This document shows, piece after piece, positions 1 to 9,280 of a DNA stretch of 55,024 nt. Both the position numbers and the translations under genes were made by a program. Every line of letters begins with the position of its first letter. Position 1 is the stretch's first letter. Under the pieces are notes generated by a model. It was not told where the DNA came from. It made no database searches and saw nothing but the letters and a program-made list of their open reading frames with translations. The stretch comes from Cytophagaceae bacterium (GTDB lineage: Bacteria > Bacteroidota > Bacteroidia > Cytophagales > Cytophagaceae), in NCBI GenBank assembly GCA_025054875.1, contig JANWYS010000004.1, forward strand, positions 2,113-57,136, read 5' to 3'.

Positions 1-1
1 C

Positions 2-1009
2 CCCGTAGAGCTTATGCAAAAATATAGTACTGACGGTGTGCGTTTCGGAATGTTGCTCTCATCACCGGCAGGCAATGACTTGCTTTTCGATGAGAAGCAT
101 TGCGAGCAAGGCAGAAACTTTGCCAATAAAATATGGAACGCCTTCCGACTGATTTGTAGCTGGAAGTCAGAGATTACTCCCAATCCGCCTCATGCACACA
201 CGCAGGCCGTTCAATGGTTCAAAATAAAGCTCCAGACTACCCTGATTCAGATAGAAGATTTATACTCAAAGTTCAGATTATCCGAGGCACAAATGTTGTT
301 ATATAAACTCATTTGGGACGACTTCTGTTCATGGTATCTGGAAATTGTAAAACCTCCTTTTGAAAAAAACATAGATGAGTATACGTATTGTCAAACTAAA
401 CATTTTTTTGACCAACTCATGCGGCTGCTACATCCTTTCATGCCATTCATAACGGAAGAAATATGGCAAGGTTTAGAGCAGAGAACCCCGGGCGATACTA
501 TATGCAAAGCTTCTTATCCGCAGGCTGAAAAGTTTGATGAAAATCAATCATTCATACTCGATGACTTCGAACAATTGTCTGGTTTGATAGCCTCCATTCG
601 TAATTTCAGAAACAGCAAACAAATATCTCCCAAAACCTCTTTGATACTACAAATCCACGCCGACAGGTTAAGTTTTTATTCAAATTATTCAGCAATACTC
701 ATCAAACTTGGCAATCTATCGGCCATTGAAGAGAAGCCGGTTAGTCAACAAAACATAAGTTTCATGGTGGGTAAAGATGAGTTTTATATACCATTGAATG
801 AAACAATTAATGTTGAGATAGAGCGAAAAAACCTGATGAAGGAAATCGAATATCTGCAAGGCTTTTTGCAGTCGGTAGAGAAAAAACTCAGTAATGAAAA
901 ATTTATCGCCAATGCTCCTGCAGAAGTAGTAGAAAACGAAAGAAAGAAAAAATCGGATGCTTTAGCCAAAATAGAATCATTGACAAAATCATTAGAACAC
1001 CTCTCGTAG
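2..1009 (+). CDS. valS: Valine--tRNA ligase, C-terminal part (5' end outside window)
   Basis: This is the last ~335 residues of valyl-tRNA synthetase, which charges tRNA-Val in the cytoplasm. The reading frame is open from base 2, so the gene enters from the left and the N-terminal Rossmann/HIGH and editing domains are missing only because of the window edge. The stretch with SPAGNDLLFDE followed by EQGRNFANKIWNAFRL is the conserved end of the catalytic core of class I ValS. It is followed by the helical anticodon-binding domain (for example PFMPFITEEIWQGL) and a lysine/glutamate-rich C-terminal coiled coil (last ~70 residues), the tRNA-binding arm typical of ValS. The fmt gene follows after 13 nt on the same strand, a plausible translation-related operon with fmt and folA. 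Confidence 0.95.
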   Translation, partial: PVELMQKYSTDGVRFGMLLSSPAGNDLLFDEKHCEQGRNFANKIWNAFRLICSWKSEITPNPPHAHTQAVQWFKIKLQTTLIQIEDLYSKFRLSEAQMLLYKLIWDDFCSWYLEIVKPPFEKNIDEYTYCQTKHFFDQLMRLLHPFMPFITEEIWQGLEQRTPGDTICKASYPQAEKFDENQSFILDDFEQLSGLIASIRNFRNSKQISPKTSLILQIHADRLSFYSNYSAILIKLGNLSAIEEKPVSQQNISFMVGKDEFYIPLNETINVEIERKNLMKEIEYLQGFLQSVEKKLSNEKFIANAPAEVVENERKKKSDALAKIESLTKSLEHLS

Positions 1010-1022
1010 GAATTAAGCTGAT

Positions 1023-1940
1023 ATGAGAAAGTTAAAAATTGTTTTCATGGGCACTCCTGATTTTGCTGTGCCTTCATTAGATATACTCTTGCAAAATCAT
1101 TATGATATAGCTGCAGTTATCACTGCTCCTGATAAGCCATCGGGAAGAGGCTTGCAGGTAAACGAATCGCCTGTAAAAAAATATGCCAGAGAACATAACT
1201 TAACCCTTTTGCAACCTGCCAACCTCAAAGACGAAAATTTTTTGCGGCAATTGCAACAAATAAATCCGAATTTACAAGTTGTAGTAGCTTTCCGCATGTT
1301 GCCGGAAGTTGTGTGGAAATTGCCTGCATTAGGAACTTTTAATCTTCATGCCTCATTGTTGCCCCAATACCGTGGAGCTGCGCCCATACATTGGGCAATA
1401 ATAAACGGTGAAACTCAAACCGGATGTACCACTTTTTTTTTAAGGCATGAAATTGATAGTGGCGACATATTACTGAGTCAGCCCGAGCCCATTTACCCAA
1501 GCGATACCTTTGGCAGTTTGTATGAACGCCTGAAAATAAAAGGAGCTCAACTCGTCCTTGATACTGTTAAAGCTATTGAACAAGACAACATTAAACCCAT
1601 TCCGCAACCTCTTTGTGTACAAATGAAATTTGCACCAAAACTCAACAGAGATAACACAAAAATAAACTGGCAACTCCCCGCACATAGGATATACAACGTT
1701 GTCAGAGGGCTGAACCCCATTCCCGCTGCATGGACTGATATATTCAACATACACATGAAGATATTTGACGTAAAAATTATTGACCAACCCTCGCATCTGG
1801 CTCCTCAGCAGTATATAACAGATAATAAAACCTACCTTCATGTGGGCACCGGTGACAGCGCCATAGCCATTACCGAATTGCAAGCAGAGGGGAAAAAACG
1901 TATGTTCATAGAAGAATACCTCAGAGGAAATAAATTATAA
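1023..1940 (+). CDS. fmt: Methionyl-tRNA formyltransferase
   Basis: Transfers a formyl group from 10-formyl-tetrahydrofolate to Met-tRNA(fMet) for translation initiation. At 305 aa it is slightly shorter than E. coli Fmt (about 315). The N-terminal formyltransferase fold starts at VFMGTPDFAVPSL. The signature HASLLPQYRGAAPIHWAI, with the catalytic Asn/His/Asp region and the SLLP loop, lies near residues 110-128, and the C-terminal OB-like domain follows from about residue 205. The ATG at 1023 comes 13 nt after the valS stop, and folA starts 2 nt after this gene. All three make or use folate/initiator-tRNA chemistry, so a valS-fmt-folA operon is likely. Confidence 0.97.
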   Translation: MRKLKIVFMGTPDFAVPSLDILLQNHYDIAAVITAPDKPSGRGLQVNESPVKKYAREHNLTLLQPANLKDENFLRQLQQINPNLQVVVAFRMLPEVVWKLPALGTFNLHASLLPQYRGAAPIHWAIINGETQTGCTTFFLRHEIDSGDILLSQPEPIYPSDTFGSLYERLKIKGAQLVLDTVKAIEQDNIKPIPQPLCVQMKFAPKLNRDNTKINWQLPAHRIYNVVRGLNPIPAAWTDIFNIHMKIFDVKIIDQPSHLAPQQYITDNKTYLHVGTGDSAIAITELQAEGKKRMFIEEYLRGNKL

Positions 1941-1942
1941 CA

Positions 1943-2434
1943 ATGATAGTATCCATTATTGTTGCTGTTTCACAAAATGGTGTGATCGGGAAAAACAACA
2001 AATTATTGTGGAAGCTTTCCGACGATTTGAAAAGGTTCAAAAAAATTACATCCGGCCACCATGTTATCATGGGAAGAAAAACATATCAATCTATTGGCAA
2101 GCCTTTATCCGACAGAATGAACATCATAATAAGTCGCACAAATTTATCAGCACTTCCTTGTGATTGTATATATGCCTCATCACTTGATGAAGCATTACAA
2201 ATTGCCAGGCAAAGAAACGAGCAAGAGTGCTTTGTGATAGGAGGTGGGGAGGTATATAAAAAGGCATTACCCCAAGCAGATAAGCTTTATATCACACATG
2301 TTCACCATGTATTTGATGGAGATACGTTTTTCCATTGCGATTTGTCTGCATGGAAACTTGTGTCTTCTGAATATATACCCCAAAACAAGAAAAACGAATA
2401 CGACTCTACATTTTGCATATACATCAGAAAATAA
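1943..2434 (+). CDS. folA: Dihydrofolate reductase
   Basis: NADPH-dependent reduction of dihydrofolate to tetrahydrofolate, supplying the folate pool used by the neighbouring Fmt. It has 163 aa, the usual bacterial DHFR length. The N-terminal strand and Met20-type loop read VAVSQNGVIGKNNKLLWKL, the substrate acidic residue lies in the helix SDDLKRFKK, and the NADPH-binding VIMGRKTYQSIG motif and FVIGGGEVYKKAL (glycine-rich cofactor loop) are both present. It starts 2 nt after the fmt stop codon, indicating translational coupling. Nothing about the sequence looks unusual or trimethoprim-resistance-cassette-like. Confidence 0.97.
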   Translation: MIVSIIVAVSQNGVIGKNNKLLWKLSDDLKRFKKITSGHHVIMGRKTYQSIGKPLSDRMNIIISRTNLSALPCDCIYASSLDEALQIARQRNEQECFVIGGGEVYKKALPQADKLYITHVHHVFDGDTFFHCDLSAWKLVSSEYIPQNKKNEYDSTFCIYIRK

Positions 2435-2625
2435 GTTTGGCTGATTTCTATTTGACAGATTCGGAGGAGTAAACCACATGGCCAACTACAAAAGCTCCAA
2501 ATTGCCCATGCGCATTGACTAATTTAATTTGGTTCTTGTAACTATTTTAGTTAATAAGAAAATAGCATTTCGTAAACTTACACACTAAAAAATCAAAAAA
2601 CTTGTAGGCTCAAATTTGATACACC

Positions 2626-2772
2626 TCAAATTATGCCCTCTTGTTTTTTCAATTCTTCAATGTCTACTTTTTTTACAGGAGGAGTGTAGGTAAGCCGTTT
2701 TATCGTCGCTATTCTGAGTTTAGCTAATGCTTTGTTTCTTCTGTCTTTTCTTTTTAATCTGGTAACTGCCAT
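2626..2772 (-). CDS. Small, highly basic 48-aa protein
   Basis: A short reverse-strand frame from ATG at 2772 to TGA at 2626, in an otherwise gene-free gap of 394 bp. The protein begins MAVTRLKRKDRRNKALAK, is dominated by Lys/Arg in its first half, has TPPVKKVDIEELKK in the middle and no Cys, signal peptide or membrane segment. Two things support it as real. A good Bacteroidota promoter lies just upstream (2798-2828), and I recall, without being able to check, similar ~50-aa proteins starting MAVTRLKRK in related Bacteroidota. The charge suggests RNA or ribosome binding, which is an inference only. It could be co-transcribed with the S41 protease upstream, whose stop is 56 nt away. Confidence 0.75.
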   Translation of the reverse strand: MAVTRLKRKDRRNKALAKLRIATIKRLTYTPPVKKVDIEELKKQEGII

Positions 2773-2797
2773 ACGGTATATCGTGATTATTGGAGCG

Positions 2798-2828
2798 CAA
2801 ATTTATACAAAGATATCTAATAATCCAA
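2798..2828 (-). promoter_or_regulatory. Bacteroidota-type promoter for the 48-aa protein
   Basis: Read on the reverse strand, TTGG (2828-2825), a 19-nt spacer and TAAATTTG (2805-2798, followed by C) match the Bacteroidota consensus TTTG-N19-TAnnTTTG with one mismatch in the -33 box. The box lies 25 nt upstream of the ATG at 2772 and directly after the end of the S41 protease gene. Confidence 0.55.
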
Positions 2829-4454
2829 TTATTTCATTTTTAGTAATTGCCTTGCCTTAGAGAACTGTTTTAAAGCAGCTATATATATTTCATCCGTCTG
2901 ATTAATGATTTGATAGAATCCTTCGTTACCATAAAAACTTCTGGCGATATATGCTTTGATATTAGTTTTGAGATAATTTTTAGATTTGTTGAATTCCGAC
3001 TCTTTGTACTTCACACCTGATTTTTCAGCAAGTGCTACAAGCTCAGATAGCATTTGATCACTTACTTCAAAAGTAGCATTAAATTTATCGAAAGGTACAT
3101 CTTTGTAAAGGTTTTTGTTGCTGGTATAGAAATTTATAGTGTATTCTCTTATCACATTATTGTTGAACAATGAAAACAAGTACTCTGTGAGTTCAGAAGT
3201 ATCGCGAGGAACAAAGTAATCTGGCATGATTCCTCCGCCTCCATATACAGTGCGGCCTTTGCTGGTTTTGTATTTGAGAGAATCAGCAAATTTTATGCTG
3301 TCGGCATGAAAAAATTCACCTTTCTGATATCGGTTTGCCAGGTCGAAATGATATTTGTCCAAATCATTTTTTTCATAAGGTTTTTGAATGCAACGTCCGC
3401 TTGGTGTGTAATATCGAGATATGGTAAGGCGTATTTCCGATTGGTCGCTCAGAGGAATTTGCCTGCCTACAAGTCCTTTTCCAAAAGAGCGTCGTCCTAC
3501 TATCAGAGCACGATCATTATCTTGTAAAGCGCCCGAAACGATTTCCGATGCTGATGCGCTTCCTTCGTTGATCAACACAATCAGCGGATTTTTTTCAAAC
3601 TCACCTTTATTTCCGGCTCTATATTTTTCATCGTATTTTGTTCCCTTGCCATCGGTGTATACGATCATCTTATCTCCCGAAATAAATTCGTCGGCCATTT
3701 CTATAGCGGGCTGCATGTATCCGCCGGGGTTATCTTTCAGATCCAATATCAGTTGCGTCATGCCTTTGTCTAACAATTTACGCAAGGCTTGCTTAAATTC
3801 TATATATGTATTTTCACTGAATTTACTCACTTTGATGTAGCCTGTTTCTTTATCAATCATGTAGCTTGCATCCACAGAGTAGGTAGGTATTTTGTCGCGA
3901 ATAATTTTGTATTCTAATAAATTTTTTACCCCCTTACGCATGATTGATACTCGCACTTCTGTGCCTTTTTTTCCGCGCAATTTTTTGAACACCTCCATCG
4001 TGGTAATGTTGGTGCCAGCTACATTTTCTCCATTTACTTTGATAATCTTGTCACCAGCCTGAAGACCTACCTGCTCAGAAGGACCTCCACTTATGGGCGT
4101 TACTACATAAATAGTATCTTTTATGATGTTAAATTCTATTCCTATACCCTCAAATGAACCTTCCAGTTGCGACTTAGCTAAGTCTAATTCTCGTTTCGGA
4201 ATATATGTAGTATGAGGGTCTAATTTTTCAAACATCTTGTTGATGGAGTACTCAACGAGTTCATCCGTGTTTACAGTATCTACGTAATCTTTTTCGATTA
4301 AATTGAGTATCTCTAAATATTTGAGATAATTGCCCATCACGTTTCCTTTTTCATTTTTGCCGCTCATCACTGCACCAATAAAAATACCACATACCAGGGT
4401 GAGTGAAACAATGATAGGCAACCGAATATGCCACTTTGAATTACGTATTGCCAC
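2829..4454 (-). CDS. S41 family C-terminal processing peptidase
   Basis: A CtpA/Prc-type serine protease of the cell envelope, 541 aa. An N-terminal membrane anchor or signal segment (about residues 10-30, LPIIVSLTLVCGIFIGAVM) precedes an N-terminal helical domain, a PDZ domain (about residues 85-170, including GIGIEFN and LQAGDKIIKVNGENV) and the S41 catalytic domain. That domain contains GGYMQPAIEMADEF, the nucleophile Ser in INEGSASASEIVSGAL and the general-base Lys in GRRSFGKGLVG. The family trims C-termini of periplasmic proteins; Bacteroidota carry several paralogues, so the exact substrate cannot be named. It is divergent from ruvX with a 116-bp shared upstream region. Confidence 0.93.
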   Translation of the reverse strand: MAIRNSKWHIRLPIIVSLTLVCGIFIGAVMSGKNEKGNVMGNYLKYLEILNLIEKDYVDTVNTDELVEYSINKMFEKLDPHTTYIPKRELDLAKSQLEGSFEGIGIEFNIIKDTIYVVTPISGGPSEQVGLQAGDKIIKVNGENVAGTNITTMEVFKKLRGKKGTEVRVSIMRKGVKNLLEYKIIRDKIPTYSVDASYMIDKETGYIKVSKFSENTYIEFKQALRKLLDKGMTQLILDLKDNPGGYMQPAIEMADEFISGDKMIVYTDGKGTKYDEKYRAGNKGEFEKNPLIVLINEGSASASEIVSGALQDNDRALIVGRRSFGKGLVGRQIPLSDQSEIRLTISRYYTPSGRCIQKPYEKNDLDKYHFDLANRYQKGEFFHADSIKFADSLKYKTSKGRTVYGGGGIMPDYFVPRDTSELTEYLFSLFNNNVIREYTINFYTSNKNLYKDVPFDKFNATFEVSDQMLSELVALAEKSGVKYKESEFNKSKNYLKTNIKAYIARSFYGNEGFYQIINQTDEIYIAALKQFSKARQLLKMK

Positions 4455-4570
4455 AGAGATATAAAATTTTGATTATACAAACGCAAGTTAATGCAAAAAT
4501 AAATAACAGTTCAATAGCCCGCCAATATATTTTGAGCTAATAATGTGTACATTTGCATGTATTTAATGCA

Positions 4571-4996
4571 ATGCCAAGAATAGTTAGTATAGATTACGGA
4601 CAAAAGCGAAGCGGTATAGCCGTAACCGACCCGTTAAAAATTTTCGCCACGGCCCTTGCCACAGTTGATACAGCAAGCCTGATAACGTTTTTGAAAGACT
4701 ATCATCAGAAAGAGGGTATAGAAGTCTTTGTTGTTGGAATGCCCGCTACGCTGTCTAATCGTGAATCGTCTAATACTCAGTCGGTGAAAGATTTTATATC
4801 AACACTTCAAAATACTTTTCAAGATATCCCAGTTGAAGAAATAGACGAACGGTTTACCACCTCTATGGCTTTTGATACTATGTTGGCCGGGGGAGTCAAA
4901 AAAAAAGCACGAAGAAACAAAGCTCTCCTCGATCGTATCAGTGCAACAATCATACTACAAACCTACCTCGAATTAAAAAATAAAAAATGTAAGTAG
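4571..4996 (+). CDS. ruvX: Putative pre-16S rRNA nuclease / Holliday junction resolvase-like YqgF
   Basis: YqgF/RuvX RNase H-fold protein of 141 aa that processes the 5' end of 16S rRNA precursor in E. coli. The first catalytic Asp lies in IVSIDYGQKRSGIAVTD, the second acidic motif is in VEEIDERFTTSMA, and the C-terminal element is ARRNKALLDRISATIILQTYL, which carries the third carboxylate. A longer in-frame reading from TTG at 4553 is possible, but ATG 4571 places the protein's start right at the first beta-strand as in the family. The WG-repeat gene starts 1 nt after its stop, so the two are probably co-transcribed. Confidence 0.95.
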   Translation: MPRIVSIDYGQKRSGIAVTDPLKIFATALATVDTASLITFLKDYHQKEGIEVFVVGMPATLSNRESSNTQSVKDFISTLQNTFQDIPVEEIDERFTTSMAFDTMLAGGVKKKARRNKALLDRISATIILQTYLELKNKKCK

Positions 4997-4997
4997 C

Positions 4998-6899
4998 ATG
5001 TATTGGCTCACCCTGTTTTTAATGATGATAACTCTTTTTTCACCATCTTTTGCATCACAATGCGATACCATAACTAATGACTCTGTAGTATACAACAAAA
5101 ATAAACACCTTAAGATATATGTTAACAAAAACAATCAATATGCTCTCATTCACAAAAAAAATAAGACACACACCGGCTATATATTTAATCAAGTGATCCC
5201 GACACCCGGCATGGACATGATCACTATAAAAAATGCTCAGTACGGGTTGGTAAATAAACATGGAGCAACAGTATTTGAACCCATACATAAAAAAATTTCT
5301 TATGTGAAAGACAACAGTTATGAAGTTATACCTTTCTCTAAATGGTATACATTTGACACCACTGAAAATAAAAATCCCATGCTATGCGATAGTGTTGTAG
5401 CTTTATCGGACAATATTATCCTGAACTACATAAATTCGTACATAAAAATTACTGACGCTCTCGGCTTCGCTATTACCAATCAACTCTACGACAATGTAAA
5501 AAAACTAAACGAAAAATACATTGTAGCATGTTTACGTGGCAACTGTACTCTGTTCGATACAAAATGGAACAAAGTGATTGAAGAAAAATTTTATGAATAT
5601 AAATCAGATCATGAAGGTATCATACATGTATTAGCTCCCGAGCGCCATGTTCTGGCTTATGAAACCTTGCAAAACACACTCAGCAAGAGATGGGAACTAT
5701 ACTTGCCCAACGGTGAACGATATATTAACAAACAATTTTTTGCTACCACTTTTTTTTCAGAAAACCTGATGGCTGTAATGGATGAAGATAGTTCCTGGTA
5801 CTACATAGATCGGGAGGGTAAAGATGTATTTGAAAAAAGATTTTCATACGCAACACCTTTTCTCAATGGAACAGCTTATGTTGAAATAAAAAAAGACTCA
5901 ATTTCTCTCAAAGCCATTATAGATCGAAATGGAAAATATCTATGGACAAATATTGAAGCCGTTATGTACAGGTATGGACTTATCAGGAACCGCCATTGCG
6001 GCAGTGATATTCGAGAAGGAGAACCTCTTTACGAAGTTCATTTCGCTATCCCGCCATACCGTTACACATCCATTCAACCCGAAAAATACGGATACTTCAA
6101 AGTATATAACAAAGACAAAATCGGTATCATAGATGCCGAAGGTAATACCATTGTCTACGAATATCAGGATACAATTTATCCATCATCGAGCGATACTTTT
6201 TTCTTGTTCAAAAGAAAAAACGGATTAACAGGATGTGCCGATAAGTATGGAAACTACACCCTCCCTCTTACGGCTGAATTTGACTCTGTTGAACCACTCC
6301 AGTGCCGCCTGAGCAAATTTAAAAAAGATAATCTCTATGGCTTCATAGACCCTTATGGGAACGTAGTGATAGCGCCTAAATACAGCGATTGCTTGCCTTT
6401 CTCCGATGAAATGGCAGCTGTATACCTGCGAGGTAAATGGGGATACATAGACAAGAATGAAAGCCTCTCCGTACAGCCATATTATAAACAAGCATTGCCC
6501 TTTCGCAATGGTGCTGCTTTGGTACTTACCCAATCCGGTAAATGGATCTTTATCAACAAGACCGGGAAAACAATAAATAGCACTCAATACGATGCAGTAT
6601 ATACTCTCTCAAATGGAAAGTATCTCTTAAAACGAAGAGAACGCTATGGATTGGCCGATTCATGCGGCAAAGAAATATTATTCCCTAAATACGAATACCT
6701 GCAAGACCTCGAAGATTCATTAATATTAGTACGGCGCGATGGCCTTCTGGGTGTAGTAGATTACCATGAAAATATAATAGTACCTTTTGCTTATCAAAAA
6801 ATCATTTACGACCCGTTTAACAGACAATTTTACGTCTGCAGAGAATTCGCAACGCCCTTCATATACAGCACTGACACTAAGAAAAAGAAAAAAAAGTAA
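4998..6899 (+). CDS. Secreted WG-repeat protein (first of a tandem pair)
   Basis: A 633-aa protein with a signal peptide (YWLTLFLMMITLFSPSFAS, cleavage near residue 20) followed by about ten degenerate WG (KWG) repeats of roughly 22-45 residues. Examples are LYGFIDPYGNVVIAPKYSD and KWGYIDKNESLSVQPYYKQA. WG repeats are beta-rich modules whose molecular role is not established; in Bacteroidota they are typically exported. The lysine-rich tail ends KKKKKK. The stop overlaps the next gene's start as TAATG (6897-6901), so the pair is translationally coupled. The last third (residues ~440-560) aligns with the same region of the downstream protein, including a shared FSD.M.AV....KWG block, so the two genes are duplicates that have diverged. 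Confidence 0.9.
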   Translation: MYWLTLFLMMITLFSPSFASQCDTITNDSVVYNKNKHLKIYVNKNNQYALIHKKNKTHTGYIFNQVIPTPGMDMITIKNAQYGLVNKHGATVFEPIHKKISYVKDNSYEVIPFSKWYTFDTTENKNPMLCDSVVALSDNIILNYINSYIKITDALGFAITNQLYDNVKKLNEKYIVACLRGNCTLFDTKWNKVIEEKFYEYKSDHEGIIHVLAPERHVLAYETLQNTLSKRWELYLPNGERYINKQFFATTFFSENLMAVMDEDSSWYYIDREGKDVFEKRFSYATPFLNGTAYVEIKKDSISLKAIIDRNGKYLWTNIEAVMYRYGLIRNRHCGSDIREGEPLYEVHFAIPPYRYTSIQPEKYGYFKVYNKDKIGIIDAEGNTIVYEYQDTIYPSSSDTFFLFKRKNGLTGCADKYGNYTLPLTAEFDSVEPLQCRLSKFKKDNLYGFIDPYGNVVIAPKYSDCLPFSDEMAAVYLRGKWGYIDKNESLSVQPYYKQALPFRNGAALVLTQSGKWIFINKTGKTINSTQYDAVYTLSNGKYLLKRRERYGLADSCGKEILFPKYEYLQDLEDSLILVRRDGLLGVVDYHENIIVPFAYQKIIYDPFNRQFYVCREFATPFIYSTDTKKKKKK

Positions 6900-8152
6900 T
6901 GAATGTATTAACTTACATAGTCATTTTAACTTTATCTGCTTTTTTCAGCAAAGCACAACAAGGCTATGTAATTTTTCAGGAACACGATGGAAAGGGATTA
7001 AAAGATACAAATGGAAAAATAATTATTCCCGCTGAATATTCCGACATACAGAAAGCTAATGCTTCTTTTTATGCTGTGAAGCACAGTAAAGGTTTATGGG
7101 GGTTTTATTATGACGGCAAGAAAATAGCCGACTGCCTGTACGATAATTTCAAAGAGGGAATAGGCCAATACATCATAGCACAAAAAAACTATCGCTGGGG
7201 AGTGTTGAAAAAAAACGGACAGATACTCGTACCGTTTATATACAAATATATCAATCCATTATCAGCTAATGCCTGCAAAGTACAAGCCTATAACCAATGG
7301 CAGGTGCGGACTTTTGATAACAAAGTAAAAAAAACATATGAATACGATAGTATAGAATATCTCGGCGACAACGTATACAAATTCTGCATTGCCGCACGGT
7401 ATGGACTTATGGATGCCGACGGGAATGTGATTACCACTGAATACCAGGAAATCTTTGAACCCACACTGAAAAAAAATTATTCATTGGATAAAATAAAACC
7501 CTTCACAGAAAATGACACAACCCTAAATACCTTCTCTATACCCGGCATAACCCGCTTTGAAAAAGTATTTGCCTTTCATGAAGGGCTCGCTAAAGTTTAT
7601 ATGAATGGCAAGTACGGATTTATAGACTCCTCTGGAAACATACGCCTTGTGCCTCAATACAACGATGCATATCATTTTTCTGATGGCATGGTAGCCGTAA
7701 AGCTACTGGGCAAATGGGGATTTATGGATACACAGGAAAAATTACGAGTGCAGCCGAATTATGAACAAGTGTTTAACTTCAAAAATGGCGCCGCCATTGT
7801 AAGAAACGGAAACCAATGGAACTTTATAAATAAACAAGGACAAAAAATGTATCATGAAGATTTCTCCGCTATATGGCTTACTCACAAAGGGCATTATATA
7901 CTTATGAAAAACAATCGTTATGGTATGGCCGATGCAGAGGCACACGAAATCATTTCAACTAAGTACGAGCAACTTATTCCACTTAATAATGGATTCATCA
8001 TGGCCAAAGAACATCAACTATGGGGAGTGTTAGATCAAAATGGAGCTATCGTCATACCCTTTAATTACTCAGCCATGCAATACGACCCCGAACATGATTG
8101 TCTCATCACCATGGAATCTTCGCATGAAAAAACTATAAAGATATATGAGTAA
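6899..8152 (+). CDS. Secreted WG-repeat protein (second of a tandem pair)
   Basis: 417 aa, with a signal peptide (MNVLTYIVILTLSAFFSKAQ) and about nine WG repeats, for example LWGFYYDGKKIADCLYDNF, KYGFIDSSGNIRLVPQYND and KWGFMDTQEKLRVQPNYEQ. It is shorter than its upstream paralogue because it lacks several N-terminal repeats. The repeat order in the C-terminal half is kept between the two. Its ATG overlaps the upstream stop by one base, and its own end overlaps the downstream TPR gene by 8 nt (ATGAGTAA), so ruvX, both WG genes and the TPR gene read as one transcription unit. Function unknown; surface or periplasmic location is inferred from the signal peptide. Confidence 0.9.
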   Translation: MNVLTYIVILTLSAFFSKAQQGYVIFQEHDGKGLKDTNGKIIIPAEYSDIQKANASFYAVKHSKGLWGFYYDGKKIADCLYDNFKEGIGQYIIAQKNYRWGVLKKNGQILVPFIYKYINPLSANACKVQAYNQWQVRTFDNKVKKTYEYDSIEYLGDNVYKFCIAARYGLMDADGNVITTEYQEIFEPTLKKNYSLDKIKPFTENDTTLNTFSIPGITRFEKVFAFHEGLAKVYMNGKYGFIDSSGNIRLVPQYNDAYHFSDGMVAVKLLGKWGFMDTQEKLRVQPNYEQVFNFKNGAAIVRNGNQWNFINKQGQKMYHEDFSAIWLTHKGHYILMKNNRYGMADAEAHEIISTKYEQLIPLNNGFIMAKEHQLWGVLDQNGAIVIPFNYSAMQYDPEHDCLITMESSHEKTIKIYE

Positions 8153-9275
8153 ACATTCGACCCAATATAATCTAATCAATAGTTTTTTAAACCTTGTCGT
8201 TGCGACATTTATTCCCACTCGCTTTGTTACATATCTCCTAAAAGTCATTCTCACCTCTATGTTAACACACCATTCCGCTGCACAACCTGCAGCCGTAACT
8301 AATGCCATACTCTACTTCCGCAATGGAGAAATAGACAAAGCATACAAAGAAATATTACCTGCCTGCGAAAATGAAAAAACGAAACAACTACCTAAAACAT
8401 GGTATTATAAAGGCCTCATCACCTTTGAAATGGCAAAAAGAAAAAGCGAACCCGATACAATACTCCTCAATACTTCTCATGATGCTTTTGTTAAAACCAT
8501 TCAACTTGATAAGAATAAGACAGAATATTTTACTTTAGCTAACCAAAAATTACATGAACTATGGGTACATAGTTTTAATCAAGCTGGTGAAAATTTCAAC
8601 AAAAAAAAATATGAACATGCCCTGGCACTTTTTGAAACAGCACATCAAATAAAGACCAATGACACTACCACACTACTCTATGCAGCATATACCGCTGAAG
8701 CCCTTAAAGATTTTGACAAACTTCTCCAATATTGCGAAAACCTTTTACATTTGCGTGCCGGCAATGAATATGTATATCTTAAACTTCTATACATATACAT
8801 GCATCAAAAGCCACAAATACACAAAGTTGAAAAACTGGTTCTGCAAGCTGTTGATGCATATCCTGAAAATCCGTATATACTCCAAATGCTTACGGAATAT
8901 TATATCTCTCAAAAAGAAGTTCCTATCGGTATTGAAAAACTTCAACAAATCAGTAAAACAAAAAACAATAATCACGAAATATTACTTGCATTAGCATTGC
9001 TCCACGATGCTAACAACGACAAAGCAGAAGCCATAAAATACTATCAAGAAGTGCTAAACAAAAAAACAGACTACTACTTGCCTGCGTACAACTTATCTGT
9101 AACATCCTTCAATCTGGGAAAACAATATGCTCAAAACTCAAACTATGAAGAAGCCAAAAAAATGTATCTACTTTCCCTTACATATGCACAAAAAGCTTTG
9201 AACCTCTCAAAAGTTGAAAGCGAAAAAGAAACCCTTCTAACACTCATCTCTGAGTTAGAAAAACTTATTAAATAA
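8145..9275 (+). CDS. TPR-repeat protein at the end of the WG operon
   Basis: 376 aa, composed largely of tetratricopeptide-like helical pairs from residue ~45 onward, such as AILYFRNGEIDKAYKEILPA, KKKYEHALALFETAHQI and AQNSNYEEAKKMYLLSLTYA. The first ~45 residues contain a hydrophobic stretch (LINSFLNLVVATFIPTRFVT and LLKVILTSML) that may be an unusually long signal sequence or a membrane anchor; a start at the internal Met (residue 39) would remove it. Its start codon lies inside the end of the second WG gene. TPR proteins usually act as scaffolds, so a partner role for the WG proteins is a reasonable inference. No enzymatic motif is visible. Confidence 0.85.
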   Translation: MSKHSTQYNLINSFLNLVVATFIPTRFVTYLLKVILTSMLTHHSAAQPAAVTNAILYFRNGEIDKAYKEILPACENEKTKQLPKTWYYKGLITFEMAKRKSEPDTILLNTSHDAFVKTIQLDKNKTEYFTLANQKLHELWVHSFNQAGENFNKKKYEHALALFETAHQIKTNDTTTLLYAAYTAEALKDFDKLLQYCENLLHLRAGNEYVYLKLLYIYMHQKPQIHKVEKLVLQAVDAYPENPYILQMLTEYYISQKEVPIGIEKLQQISKTKNNNHEILLALALLHDANNDKAEAIKYYQEVLNKKTDYYLPAYNLSVTSFNLGKQYAQNSNYEEAKKMYLLSLTYAQKALNLSKVESEKETLLTLISELEKLIK

Positions 9276-9280
9276 CCATA

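Noticed and set aside
4553-4570. TTG 4553 as the ruvX start
   Set aside because: The six additional residues are not found in the family, and ATG 4571 begins immediately before the first conserved strand.
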